Notes: generated from the sequence alone by a model not told the origin. Counted from the first letter of the stretch, positions 9,482-17,991 are shown. The stretch is 64,000 nucleotides of DNA from an uncultured Mordavella sp. (GCA_902406105.1 CABPCP010000005.1:1-64000), one strand, 5' to 3'. Program-made: numbers and translations.

Positions 9482-10839
9482 GACCGTTTCCTCACAAATT
9501 TCAGCGCCGGATACCGGTAAGGTCCCTGCTGGATCATCTCCGGTTCCTCTTCCAGTATCATATACCGGCTGTCTCTTCTGGTACTGTAATCGTAGGCCAG
9601 GATCAACTTCTCGAAGCTTTCTTCATCGGAAATATCCACCTTGGCCGCATCCATGATCTCATCTGTCATATGTTCCTCGATAAACGCCTCGATCTGCTCT
9701 GTGCTGTACCGGGTATGGATCCGGTTCAGCCGCAGGATCGCCTCCTTGGAAAGGTCTTGTTCTTCTTCCTCCAAAGCCATCTGGCTGATAAAGTCCTTTC
9801 TGGGCTTCCGCCGTTTATAGAGAGACCGCTCCGACAGGATTTCCAGCAGAGACAGGTTGACCTTCTCCCCGGTCTTCTTGAGCAATGCCTCTCCCCTGCC
9901 GCCTTGAGACATCTGATTTAAAAGCTGGACAACCAGCCCTCTGGTGTCTGACTCCTGGCTCAGCAGATAATTCAGCCGGGTGACCGTAGCCCGCACATAC
10001 TTGGTGTGCTCCCGGTCCATGTTGGAGATCCTATGCTCAATGTCGTCAAACCCTCTCTCGATCTGGTCGAGAAGATCCAGCACATCTTCCTCCACATCCC
10101 CCATCATCCGGGAACGTTCCCGGACCAGCTCGATCCATTCCTCATCTTCCCGCATCTCCCGCAGACATTTTTTAATGTCCATCTTATAAATATAGAAGTT
10201 ATCCGAGGTTTTCAAAATGTGGTACTTCTTGCGCACGATCTCTTCGACATAACCGTTCAGGTGTTCTTTTAACAGATCCCCGTAGAATTCCTGGTCCAGA
10301 AGTCGGCCAAAAAAGCGGTCCATATTGTGGAGCATATCCTGCAGCGCTTTATTGAGCCTTCTGGTATTGACAAGCGCCGTGCGCAGCATGCTTAAGTTCA
10401 CTCTGGGATCGTTCCGGAAGGAAAACAACGTGCCGTAGACATTCTGGATATAAACTTCAGTTTCCTCCATCCCCTCCGAACTCAGCCGTTCAAAGGCGTC
10501 GATAAAAACCGCCGAGTAATCCGGGATCACAATGTTGGTCACCAGGGTGTGATAATCCTCGATCCGCTTTAGCCAGCCGGTCTTCAGCAGCCAGTTTAAA
10601 ATCCGGGATGCCGGCGTTTCCAGCATATCGAAATCGGTTTCTGTCTCCTCCCACTTCAGTTCGAACTGTTTCCTGGCGTTCCGGTCGCTCAGTACCTGGA
10701 TACAGGTTTCTTTGGTGAGAAAATAATTATTATATTGGTATTCTTCACTGATGCACAAAAGAGCGTCAATGTATGTCTCCCGGTTTATGGAACGAAACAA
10801 ACTCCAGAATGTATCCGGGATCTCTTGGCGAAGCTGCAT
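9478..10839 (-). CDS. jetA: Wadjet subunit JetA (DUF5716)
   Basis: 453 residues; the kleisin/MukF-like subunit of Wadjet that bridges the SMC dimer. It is predominantly helical, with winged-helix-like N-terminal sequence (WSLFRSINRETYIDALLCI...) and a central helical segment around DLLDQIERGFDDIEHR. First gene of the jetABCD operon, 63 bp downstream of the reductase gene. The ribosome binding site GGAG is 12 bp from the ATG, rather far. DUF5716 together with DUF4194, SMC and DUF3322/2220 is the type I Wadjet layout. Confidence 0.87.
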   Translation of the reverse strand: MQLRQEIPDTFWSLFRSINRETYIDALLCISEEYQYNNYFLTKETCIQVLSDRNARKQFELKWEETETDFDMLETPASRILNWLLKTGWLKRIEDYHTLVTNIVIPDYSAVFIDAFERLSSEGMEETEVYIQNVYGTLFSFRNDPRVNLSMLRTALVNTRRLNKALQDMLHNMDRFFGRLLDQEFYGDLLKEHLNGYVEEIVRKKYHILKTSDNFYIYKMDIKKCLREMREDEEWIELVRERSRMMGDVEEDVLDLLDQIERGFDDIEHRISNMDREHTKYVRATVTRLNYLLSQESDTRGLVVQLLNQMSQGGRGEALLKKTGEKVNLSLLEILSERSLYKRRKPRKDFISQMALEEEEQDLSKEAILRLNRIHTRYSTEQIEAFIEEHMTDEIMDAAKVDISDEESFEKLILAYDYSTRRDSRYMILEEEPEMIQQGPYRYPALKFVRKRS

Positions 10840-10902
10840 ATATGCTGTTCACTCCTATCCTTTTATCTGCGTGTTAAAATCTGTATATTAAAATCTTGCG
10901 TA

Positions 10903-11448
10903 TTAATATCTATGTGTGTAAACCAGCTCGGTGATTCCATTATACGTTTGGGCGCGGAGCAATTGCAGCGGAATTTCTGCCGCCTCTCCTTCCAAATCCT
11001 CTTGAAACAAACGGATTCCGCCCCCTAAGATCATCGGGATCACCGAAATGTGATATTCGTCGATCAGGTCTGCTTTCACCAGGGGCTGGATAATGTCTGC
11101 TCCTCCGCAGATCCAGATATTTTTTCCCGGTTTCTCTTTCAGATCCCGGACCAGTTCCCGGGGCGGCTGATGGGTGAAAATGATCTGGTCTGCGGAAGGT
11201 ATCTCCCTGTGGGTGACCACATAGCTTGTCAACCCTTCATATACCCATTCCTTTGGCGACAGCTCCGTCACGACTTGATGATAAGTCTTCCAGCCCATGA
11301 CCACGGTATCAACATTTTTTATGAAAACCGAATAGGTATCCAGGACAGCGCCCTCCGGATCCTGGCCGCCAAGCCAGGACACCCCGCCATTTCGATCTCC
11401 AATATAGCCGTCCAGGCTCATAGCGATAAATAAAACAACCTTTCTCAT
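10903..11448 (-). CDS. RibD C-terminal/dihydrofolate reductase-like protein
   Basis: 181 residues of the DHFR-like RibD_C fold: MRKVVLFIAMSLDGYIGDRNGG at the start, VVMGWKTYHQV (NADPH-binding region) near residue 50, and KNIWICGGADIIQPL...DEYHISVIPMILGGGIRLF near the end, matching the YyaP/YwjB type of small reductases. The substrate is unknown; true folate reduction is not implied. Its ATG overlaps the stop of the DUF1989 remnant by four bases, and GGAGAGGGA precedes it. It is third in a strand-matched XRE-DUF1989-reductase run that leads into jetABCD. Confidence 0.85.
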   Translation of the reverse strand: MRKVVLFIAMSLDGYIGDRNGGVSWLGGQDPEGAVLDTYSVFIKNVDTVVMGWKTYHQVVTELSPKEWVYEGLTSYVVTHREIPSADQIIFTHQPPRELVRDLKEKPGKNIWICGGADIIQPLVKADLIDEYHISVIPMILGGGIRLFQEDLEGEAAEIPLQLLRAQTYNGITELVYTHRY

Positions 11449-11967
11449 ACTGTTCCCTCTCCTGACCGCACCACTATTTTCACCGGTGTACAGGCCCCGT
11501 TATTGCACTTGCTTTCCGACACGCTGCATGCGGCAATTCCCAAACGCATATGCATATCCGCCCTCAAGACGATCTGATCTCCCGGCTTGGAAACAGGCGG
11601 CTCTACCGAGATCCTTCCGGCGCTGTACAGTTTCGTATGCATGAAGAGATTAACCGGCTGGATGATCGGCCTTGCTTCTCCCAGACTGTGGTTGATATTG
11701 TCAAGACAGTTGGGATGGTCCTTTCCATTTTCGTAGAAGAAGTCGTACATTTCCGGGCGGCAGCAGGGATGCAGAAGGTCATGCTCCCCCACCTCATCAT
11801 AGAGGATCTCAAACATTTTCCGGTAGCGGTTCGAGTAAATCCCATCTCCCACCTTCAAACGCAGGGATTCATTGCAGTCGATGGTATCTCCTGTGGACAG
11901 AAATTTGTCCAGGCAGTACCTCTATACAGATCCCGCTGCAGGCATTTATGATATATTCTGCTTTCAT
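11445..11967 (-). pseudogene. DUF1989 (urea carboxylase-associated family) gene, internally deleted and frameshifted
   Basis: Translation from ATG 11967 (GGGAG upstream) gives MKAEYIINACSGICIEVLPGQ and then leaves the family frame, stopping after ~32 codons. The family frame resumes as LDKFLSTGDTIDCNESLRL and continues to 11445 with SNRYRKMFEI, DLLHPCCRPEMYDFF, CLDNINHSLGEARPIIQPVNLFM, PPVSKPGDQIVLRADM and SVSESKCNNGACTPVKI. The ~20-25 residue segment that normally links the GQ strand to STGDTID is missing and the frame is shifted at that junction, so one deletion explains both. The 137-codon downstream frame has only a weak TTG start. Family identity is by recall of conserved motifs. Confidence 0.75.
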
Positions 11968-12192
11968 TTACTTTCTCCCTTCCTGCTGTGTGTCTTTGCT
12001 CTGTCCATGCATAAATAATTCATCTACGGTAATCCCCAGTTCCCTTGCCAGTTGAAACGCAAGAGCCAGGGTAGGATCGTATTTATTATTCTCGATGGCA
12101 TTCACCGTCTGCCGGACTACTCCGCAGCGTTTTGCCAGCTGTTCCTGGGAGAATCCCAGTTCTTTTCGCTTTTCCCGAATCTTATTTTCCAT
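11968..12192 (-). CDS. XRE-family transcriptional regulator (small HTH)
   Basis: 74 residues, nearly all helix-turn-helix: EKRKELGFSQEQLAKRCGVVRQTVNAIENNKYDPTLALAFQLARELGITVDELF, the common small cytoplasmic Cro/CI-type repressor. Start MENKIREK (ATG 12192) is preferred because it begins the domain; the frame is open 15 codons upstream without a good ribosome binding site. The stop TAA is directly followed by the ATG of the DUF1989 remnant, so the two were translated together and this protein may control the run down to the reductase. Confidence 0.87.
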   Translation of the reverse strand: MENKIREKRKELGFSQEQLAKRCGVVRQTVNAIENNKYDPTLALAFQLARELGITVDELFMHGQSKDTQQEGRK

Positions 12193-12394
12193 AGTAGTCC
12201 CCATATTGCTTTTTATAATAAAGCAGCATAGCGCCATAAATAATTGCTGCCAGCGTCAATAAATGTCAAATTCTTTTTACATTTCAACTGTAGATTAAAA
12301 AAAGAGAAATGTCAAGAACTTTTGACATTTCTCTCGGATCTTTTTCCCGGAATCTTTCCTTATTCTCCCCAAATCGCCTTTCTATCCCCTGCAG

Positions 12395-12916
12395 TCACAG
12401 CCCGCCCAGCGCCACGCTGGCTATAAGTCCCCCGGCGGTTGCCAAAAGGGCCCCGGCCAGTGTGTACCTGCTCTTCGTAACTTTTGCCGTCATAAAGTAA
12501 ACACTCATGGTATAAAAAATGGTCTCTGTGCAGCTCATACTGATGGACGCCACTTTCCCAATATAAGAATCCGTCCCATATTCCTTATAGAGATCCAGCA
12601 AAAGGCCGGCAGCTGCCGAGGACGAAAACATTTTTACCACGCTTAAGGGCACCAGCTCTGCCGGAAAGCCCAGAGGCTCCGTCAGACCTCCCGCGATCCT
12701 TGCCAGGAAATCCAGGAAGCCGGAAGCCCGCAGGATTCCCACCGCCACCATCAATCCCACCAGTGTGGGGATGAGTTTGATCACTGTGAAAAATCCACTT
12801 TTTGCTCCTGTGATGAACGTCTCATAAACTTCCACTTTCATCAAAAGTCCATAGCTGACAATCCCGAAGATCACTAAGGGAACGATCAGGTCGCTGACAT
12901 ACAATAAGATTTTCAT
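12395..12916 (-). CDS. spmB: Spore maturation protein B
   Basis: 173 residues, an integral membrane protein with about four hydrophobic segments (SDLIVPLVIFGIVSYGLLM, FFTVIKLIPTLVGLMVAVGIL, AGALLATAGGLIASVAL). The nucleoside-transporter/gate-like signature KMFSSSAAAGLLLDLYKEYGTDSYIGKVASISMSCTETIFYTMSVYF is typical of SpmB. It acts with SpmA in spore core dehydration. Start ATG 12916 has GGGAG six bases upstream. Unlike the usual spmAB pair, the partner lies 5 kb away on the other strand. Confidence 0.9.
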   Translation of the reverse strand: MKILLYVSDLIVPLVIFGIVSYGLLMKVEVYETFITGAKSGFFTVIKLIPTLVGLMVAVGILRASGFLDFLARIAGGLTEPLGFPAELVPLSVVKMFSSSAAAGLLLDLYKEYGTDSYIGKVASISMSCTETIFYTMSVYFMTAKVTKSRYTLAGALLATAGGLIASVALGGL

Positions 12917-13040
12917 TCCGCTCTCCCTTTTCTTTTTCAAAACCATACGATTCTATAAGTCTATAAGATCCTGGTTTTGACCTTGGTATCATTATATGTA
13001 TGCCGCTTTCCCCTTATATCCCCCTTTTCTTTTATCTCTG

Positions 13041-13862
13041 TCAGCTTCTGCCGCCCTCTGCCTCACAGCGGATCAAGTATTTTAATTTCTTTTCGTCCGC
13101 CGTCTTCTCCTGCTGTCCCCGCCTGCTTTTTTCATATTTTCTCCGTCCCAGTTTTTCCCTGGTTTCCTCCAAGATAGATATCCTCTCCTTTCTGCGTTCT
13201 CCTTTCATCCATCCTCTTTTCTCCAGATAATCCAAACGATCCTTTCCATATTGGGTAAGAAACGCTTCTGCCAGCACTTCTTTTCTCACATCTAAAAGTA
13301 CGCTTTTGGCAGGAATACAATCCAATGCCTGGAAGATTTCATCCGAGCTGTTTCCCGCGATCCGTCCCAGATACTGGAAATCCTTTTTCTTTCTTAAAAT
13401 CCAGCCCATCATCTTGTCCGCCTCACAAGCAAAGCAGAGCTCCCATAAACGTTTTCTTCCCTCTTCCAATTCTATCGACTTCCTATATTTGTTTAAAATC
13501 ACTTTCAAAAACAGTTTTTCCATTTTGCTTTCCGGAAAGGGAAAGATTCTTTCCGAAATTTCTTTTTCATATTTTAAAATATGCCGGAACATCTGCTCAT
13601 CTTTGTACCGCAGTATCTTGCGGTAGACCCTGGTCCGTCTTTCTTCTGCCAGGATTCCTAAGATTCCCCTTTCCAGGAGATGGCAGGACAGCGTCTTCTG
13701 CTGGTGATCCAGCAGATATTCCAAAATCTTTGTCCAGTCTTCCTCCTTATCCTTCTTTTTTAAATCTCGCTTCTTTAGTAAAGGGATCTGTTTTCCCAGA
13801 AGATCGAGCCTCTTGTTTTCAATCATCTCTTCTATGCTTATCTGATTTTCCTTTGCTTTCAT
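13041..13862 (-). CDS. Hypothetical protein, highly charged and helical
   Basis: 273 residues with no domain I recognise. It is rich in Lys, Arg, Glu and Leu with amphipathic helical spacing throughout, no membrane segment and no signal peptide. A run of short units such as LEYLLDHQQKTLSCHLLERGILGIL and QMFRHILKYEKEISERIF gives an ankyrin-or HEAT-like impression but no clear consensus. ATG 13862 is chosen for AGAGGT six bases upstream; the frame is open a further 87 codons without support. It lies between spmB and a divergent response regulator. Confidence 0.6.
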   Translation of the reverse strand: MKAKENQISIEEMIENKRLDLLGKQIPLLKKRDLKKKDKEEDWTKILEYLLDHQQKTLSCHLLERGILGILAEERRTRVYRKILRYKDEQMFRHILKYEKEISERIFPFPESKMEKLFLKVILNKYRKSIELEEGRKRLWELCFACEADKMMGWILRKKKDFQYLGRIAGNSSDEIFQALDCIPAKSVLLDVRKEVLAEAFLTQYGKDRLDYLEKRGWMKGERRKERISILEETREKLGRRKYEKSRRGQQEKTADEKKLKYLIRCEAEGGRS

Positions 13863-14075
13863 ACGGATACCTCTGTAAATAAATTTTGATATGGTTTGTT
13901 GGTTATCAGGTATCTTAATCCTCTTTTTTAAACAGAAGTTAAATTCAAACCATCCTTTTTTGAAATATCTGTGAATTCTGACTTTGAAAACAGTTTCTTC
14001 ACGATTCCATGTTATACTGTCCCAAAACCAAAGAGCAGTTTTATCGAAGAGCTCCGCTCTTACAGGAGGATTTCT

Positions 14076-14750
14076 ATGTTTCAGATCATCATTACAGACA
14101 GCAGCAGACCGCTCCGGCGTCATCTAGAACAATTACTTTCCAAAGCGGGATATCAATGTTATCCTGCCGCTTCCGCAAGAGAAACTTTATGTCTGTTGGA
14201 AGAAATTTCCGCGGATCTGATCCTTATGGATATTTCGCTGCCGGATATGAATGGATATGAATTTATAAAGCTCCTTCGAAACTACTCAAGTGAATTGCCG
14301 ATTCTGGTTCTCTCGGAGAACTGCCTGCTTTCGGATATGAAACGCAGTTTTCTTGCCGGCGCCGACGACTTTATGGGGAAACCTGCGGCAGAAGAAGAAC
14401 TGGTCCTTCGTATCCATGCCCTTCTCCGCCGCTTTCACAAGATTTCCAAGCCGTGTATCCGTGTAGGCTCTACTTGGCTGGACTCTAAAACCCTGACTGT
14501 AGGGAGAGAATCTCAAGTTCAGACACTTCCCCGGAAAGAATTTCAGCTTCTATATAAATTGCTCTCCTGCCCGGAGCAGATATTTACCAGGGGACAGCTT
14601 CTGGAAGAAATCTGGGGACCCGCCACCAACTCCATGGAACCTACCGTCAGTGTCCACATCAACCGGCTGCGGAAACGATTTGCGCAGTCCCCGGACTTTC
14701 ACATCCTGACCGTCAGAGGTTTGGGATATAAAGCAAGTCTCCGTGTCTGA
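14076..14750 (+). CDS. OmpR/PhoB-family response regulator (orphan)
   Basis: 224 residues. The receiver domain (1-~115) has phospho-acceptor D52 in LILMDISLPD, Ser in ILVLSEN and Lys in FMGKP, but the usual acidic pair near the N-terminus is reduced to one Asp (IIITDSS). The C-terminal winged helix covers ~128-224 (LPRKEFQLLYKLLSCPEQIFTRGQLLEEIWG...TVSVHINRLRKRF...TVRGLGYK). ATG 14076 follows AGGAGGA. No kinase gene is adjacent; the next gene is a Ser/Asp-repeat lipoprotein, which could be its target (inference). Confidence 0.92.
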   Translation: MFQIIITDSSRPLRRHLEQLLSKAGYQCYPAASARETLCLLEEISADLILMDISLPDMNGYEFIKLLRNYSSELPILVLSENCLLSDMKRSFLAGADDFMGKPAAEEELVLRIHALLRRFHKISKPCIRVGSTWLDSKTLTVGRESQVQTLPRKEFQLLYKLLSCPEQIFTRGQLLEEIWGPATNSMEPTVSVHINRLRKRFAQSPDFHILTVRGLGYKASLRV

Positions 14751-14917
14751 ACACACTTTTTCCTTCTTTTTTCCATAAAGTTATCACCCTCTGGACACAA
14801 TTCTTCTGTATAGTTTGGTCTAACCGTTAAAACCAAAGGAGGTGGATCTGATCATATGATTGAATAAAAAGAAGAGCGGGAACTTTCAAAGATTTGTTGT
14901 GAAAGGAGTGTTGTAAC

Positions 14918-15280
14918 ATGAAACATAAAGTATTTCGCAGACTATTTTTGTTGGCATGTGTGGCAATCCTTGCCACGGGAGCTCTGACCGCGTGTACCAG
15001 CGATGATGATTCAGACGGCTCCTCCACCAGTTCGGAGTCGGATTCTGATTCGGACACGTCATCCGATTCCGACTATTCTTCTGATTCTGACAGTGATACA
15101 TCGTCCGATACAGGTTCCTCTTCCAGTTCGGATACAGCGTCAGATTCAGAGGATTCTACAGATTCCGATACGGCATCTGACTCCAGTACGTCATCAGGAT
15201 CCAGTTCCTCTTCAGAATCTGACACATCCTCAGAATCTGATACTTCATCTAGTTCGAGTTCTGTTTTGAATTCCAATTAG
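14918..15280 (+). CDS. Ser/Asp-repeat lipoprotein
   Basis: 120 residues: a lipoprotein signal peptide with lipobox LTAC (Cys26), then ~85 residues made almost only of Ser, Asp, Thr and Glu (SDSDSDTSS-type repeats), ending VLNSN. The mature part is extremely acidic and would be disordered outside the membrane. This resembles Sdr-like stalks but has no folded domain, sortase motif or cell-wall signal, so function is unknown; cation binding or spacing are guesses. AAAGGAGTG precedes the ATG by 7 bp. A perfect 23-bp hairpin terminator follows. The repeat DNA may vary in length between strains. Confidence 0.8.
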   Translation: MKHKVFRRLFLLACVAILATGALTACTSDDDSDGSSTSSESDSDSDTSSDSDYSSDSDSDTSSDTGSSSSSDTASDSEDSTDSDTASDSSTSSGSSSSSESDTSSESDTSSSSSSVLNSN

Positions 15281-15303
15281 AAAAGCGGAACAACAGGCCA
15301 TAT

Positions 15304-15360
15304 GAGAAGAAAAACAGGATGAAATCGCTTTCTCTGTGATTTCATCCTGTTTTTCTTCTC
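15304..15360 (+). terminator. Long intrinsic terminator after the lipoprotein gene
   Basis: Perfect 23-bp inverted repeat, left arm 15304-15326 and right arm 15338-15360, with an 11-nt loop. The upper stem contains CAGGATGAAATC/GATTTCATCCTG, flanked by A-rich and T-rich sequence (CTGTTTTTCTTC), so it could act in both directions between the lipoprotein gene and the convergent corA gene. Confidence 0.85.
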
Positions 15361-15418
15361 TCGCAGCGTTACCCTTTCTTCATGTCCTTTCATCCTGCCG
15401 CAGATAATTAAATCCCGC

Positions 15419-16330
15419 CTATAGTATTTTCTTTTTCTTAAAGATTAAGATACACGCGATCACAATCACAATACTCAGGACTACTACCCCTGGATATCCG
15501 TCTTCCAATCCCGGCATATCTTTGAAATTCATTCCATACCACCCGGTGATCAGCGTCAATGGGAAGAATATGGTAGAAACTACAGTCAGGAACTGCATAT
15601 TACTGTTCTGCTTAGTGTCAATCTGGGACTGGTGGGCTTCCTTCACTTGCCCCGCGTATTCTAAAAGATGCTCTGTTCTGCTCTTTAACCGGTCCGCCCG
15701 ATCCGCCAGCGTCCCAAAATATTTCAGCTGTTTCTTTTGGAATAGGCCGTTCTCATTTTCTTCCAATTCTTTACTCAAATCCATAATCTCGTCATAATAA
15801 CTCCGAAGCGTCAGAAGCTCTCTGCGCAGCGGCATAAGACGGGCCTGAAAATCCTTGATCCTGCCCTGAGCTACATCTTCCTCCATCTCAAACAGTCTCT
15901 TCTCGTAAGTAACCAGAAGTTCCTGGTCGCGGCTGATAAATTCCGCAATATAATTATAAATAAACCGTTCCCTTGTCTCACCTTGATGCATCTTCTTCTG
16001 CTGGATCCTGCGGATCAGCCGGAGGGAAAAATCTTCATCATCTACGATCACAATATGCCGGTCATTAATAAAAATCGCGATTTTATATCTGCTGCCCAGC
16101 ACATCCAAAAGCTTTGGAATACAGAAAGTACCTACCAAACAATCCTGCTGATTTTCAATCTTGCAGAAGCCAATCTTAGATAGCTGCATTTCACCTTCAT
16201 AGGCAATGTCCAGCTTCTCGAAGACCGCTCCGGCTTGGGCAGAATTAGTCAGAAAAACCGCTGGAAAACGCAATGTTTCCCACTCGTCCATCTCCACTGG
16301 ACATAACTGCTCTCCAAACTGAAAGACCAT
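15419..16330 (-). CDS. corA: CorA-family magnesium/divalent cation transporter
   Basis: 303 residues. A long cytoplasmic N-terminal domain with stalk helices (EFISRDQELLVTYEKRLFEMEED...) is followed by two C-terminal membrane segments; the first ends in the selectivity motif YGMNF (~residue 262), followed by the acidic periplasmic-type loop KDMPGLEDGYPG and KKKK at the end. The protein forms pentameric Mg/Co channels in the family. Start ATG 16330 has GGAGGTGA four bases upstream. It is divergent from the MATE gene, and repeat copy 4 occupies the shared upstream region. Confidence 0.93.
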   Translation of the reverse strand: MVFQFGEQLCPVEMDEWETLRFPAVFLTNSAQAGAVFEKLDIAYEGEMQLSKIGFCKIENQQDCLVGTFCIPKLLDVLGSRYKIAIFINDRHIVIVDDEDFSLRLIRRIQQKKMHQGETRERFIYNYIAEFISRDQELLVTYEKRLFEMEEDVAQGRIKDFQARLMPLRRELLTLRSYYDEIMDLSKELEENENGLFQKKQLKYFGTLADRADRLKSRTEHLLEYAGQVKEAHQSQIDTKQNSNMQFLTVVSTIFFPLTLITGWYGMNFKDMPGLEDGYPGVVVLSIVIVIACILIFKKKKIL

Positions 16331-16368
16331 ATTCTCACCTCCGGGTATCATTATAACATAGGGCTTTC

Positions 16369-16427
16369 AAAAAGGGACAGGGTGTTTTCACTCGGGGCCT
16401 GGGGATTTTTAAAAATCCCCCGGCCCC
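16369..16427 (-). repeat. Palindromic repeat, copy 4
   Basis: Core 16394-16427 with one mismatch (T at 16400) and tail 16369-16393 on the left, toward corA. It lies between the divergent corA and MATE start codons, so it sits within or between their promoters. Confidence 0.9.
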
Positions 16428-16495
16428 GATTGAAAATCTACGCACAAAGGCCTATACTATTTAAGAATGTTATTTTTACGAAATCTGGTGATAAT

Positions 16496-17866
16496 ATGAC
16501 ACATTCCACTATTTCCAAAACGCAGAAAAAGGATTTCAGCCAGGGAAGTGTGGCAGCCAATATTCTCCGGCTGGCTCTTCCAATGACGCTGGCTCAGCTG
16601 ATCAATGTCCTTTACAATATTGTAGACCGCATTTATATCGGACATCTTCCCAACACCTCCACTCAGGCTTTGACTGGGATAGGGCTTACTCTGCCTGTCA
16701 TCACGATCATCACTGCCTTTGCCAATCTTTTTGGTATGGGCGGCGCTCCTTTATTTTCTATCGCCAGAGGCGCCCGGGAAACGGAACGGGCAAAATGGAT
16801 CATGGGAAACTCTTTTTCTCTGCTTTTATTATCCGGTGTGGTTATCGCGGGAGTCTGCTTACTATTCAGGAAACCTCTTTTATATCTTTTTGGCGCCAGC
16901 GACATTACTTACCCTTACGCAAATGACTATATTACAATCTACCTGCTTGGAACTTTATTTGTTATGGTCAGCCTAGGTATGAACAATTTTATCAACGCTC
17001 AGGGCTTTGGCGTGACCGGAATGCTGACGGTATCTATCGGCGCCATCCTAAATCTGGTGCTGGATCCGCTTTTCATCTTCGTCTTCCACATGGGCGTCCA
17101 AGGAGCCGCTATTGCTACTGTCCTTTCTCAATGCATTTCTGCCATTTGGGTGCTTCACTTTCTAACAGGAAATAAGATGTTAATAAAGTTGTCAAAGAAA
17201 TATTTTCGTTTACAAAAGGGCCTGATTAAAGAGATAACCTCCCTTGGCCTTTCTGGTTTTGTTATGTCTATCACCAACGGGTCTGTCCAGATCATTTGTA
17301 ATGCGACTCTTCAGAAATATGGCGGCGACCTGTATGTCGGAATCATGACGGTACTTAACTCTGTACGGGAAATCATTAATATGCCGGTCACTGGGCTAAC
17401 CAGCGGAGCTCAGCCTATCATGAGTTTTAACTATGGAGCCGGGAAATATAAAAGAGTAAAAACCGCTATCTCATTTACCACCATCGCCTGTATCCTTTTT
17501 ACACTGGTAATGTGGGCTCTTTTATTTTTCTTCCCCCGCTTCTTCATCCATCTTTTTAACAGCGAACCCGCACTTTTAAGAGAAGGCGTGCCTGCTATGC
17601 ATTTGTATTTCTTCGGCATTTTCATGATGGCTCTGCAGTTCGCCGGCCAGTCCACCTTCGTAGCCCTTGGCTACTCCCGACAGGCCGTATTCTTTTCCCT
17701 CCTGCGCAAAGCTGTGATCGTCATCCCCCTGACCATCTGGCTTCCTACAATAGCAGGTCTTGGAACAAACGGAGTATTTCTGGCCGAGCCAATTTCAAAT
17801 TTTATCGGTGGAAGCGCCTGCTTTATTACCATGATGTTTACCGTCTGGAAGAAACTTAAAGATTAA
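16496..17866 (+). CDS. MATE-family efflux transporter
   Basis: 456 residues with about twelve membrane segments in two homologous halves. MATE signatures include ANILRLALPMTLAQLINVLYNIVDRIYIGHLP, LGMNNFINAQGFGVTGMLTVSIGAILNLVLDPLFIF and the second-half GAQPIMSFNYGAGKYKRVK. It exports drugs or metabolites using a Na+ or H+ gradient; the substrate cannot be told. ATG 16496 is chosen because it begins the conserved N-terminus; the open frame upstream runs through repeat copy 4. The ribosome binding site is weak (GGTG). Confidence 0.92.
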   Translation: MTHSTISKTQKKDFSQGSVAANILRLALPMTLAQLINVLYNIVDRIYIGHLPNTSTQALTGIGLTLPVITIITAFANLFGMGGAPLFSIARGARETERAKWIMGNSFSLLLLSGVVIAGVCLLFRKPLLYLFGASDITYPYANDYITIYLLGTLFVMVSLGMNNFINAQGFGVTGMLTVSIGAILNLVLDPLFIFVFHMGVQGAAIATVLSQCISAIWVLHFLTGNKMLIKLSKKYFRLQKGLIKEITSLGLSGFVMSITNGSVQIICNATLQKYGGDLYVGIMTVLNSVREIINMPVTGLTSGAQPIMSFNYGAGKYKRVKTAISFTTIACILFTLVMWALLFFFPRFFIHLFNSEPALLREGVPAMHLYFFGIFMMALQFAGQSTFVALGYSRQAVFFSLLRKAVIVIPLTIWLPTIAGLGTNGVFLAEPISNFIGGSACFITMMFTVWKKLKD

Positions 17867-17918
17867 TTTTGTAAATGATTTAATTTCTTTTTGTCATTTG
17901 GGTACAGGGCAAAAGTTA

Positions 17919-17959
17919 ATTGGGGACGTAGCCTTTTTTAATTTTACTACGTCCCCAAT
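17919..17959 (+). repeat. Divergent palindromic element related to the main repeat family
   Basis: A 13-bp perfect inverted repeat: ATTGGGGACGTAG (17919-17931), a 15-nt T-rich loop and CTACGTCCCCAAT (17947-17959). It is preceded by GGGTACAGGGC at 17900-17910, which matches the GGGACAGGGC tail of the main family. It lies between the MATE and spmA genes and may be a variant class of the same element or a terminator for the MATE gene. Confidence 0.7.
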
Positions 17960-17991
17960 CATATACTTTACAAAAACCTCAGGAGTTTCTT

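Noticed and set aside
14918..15280. The Ser/Asp-repeat protein as a sortase-anchored adhesin of the Sdr type
   Set aside because: It has a lipobox, no adhesive domain, no LPxTG motif and only 120 residues.
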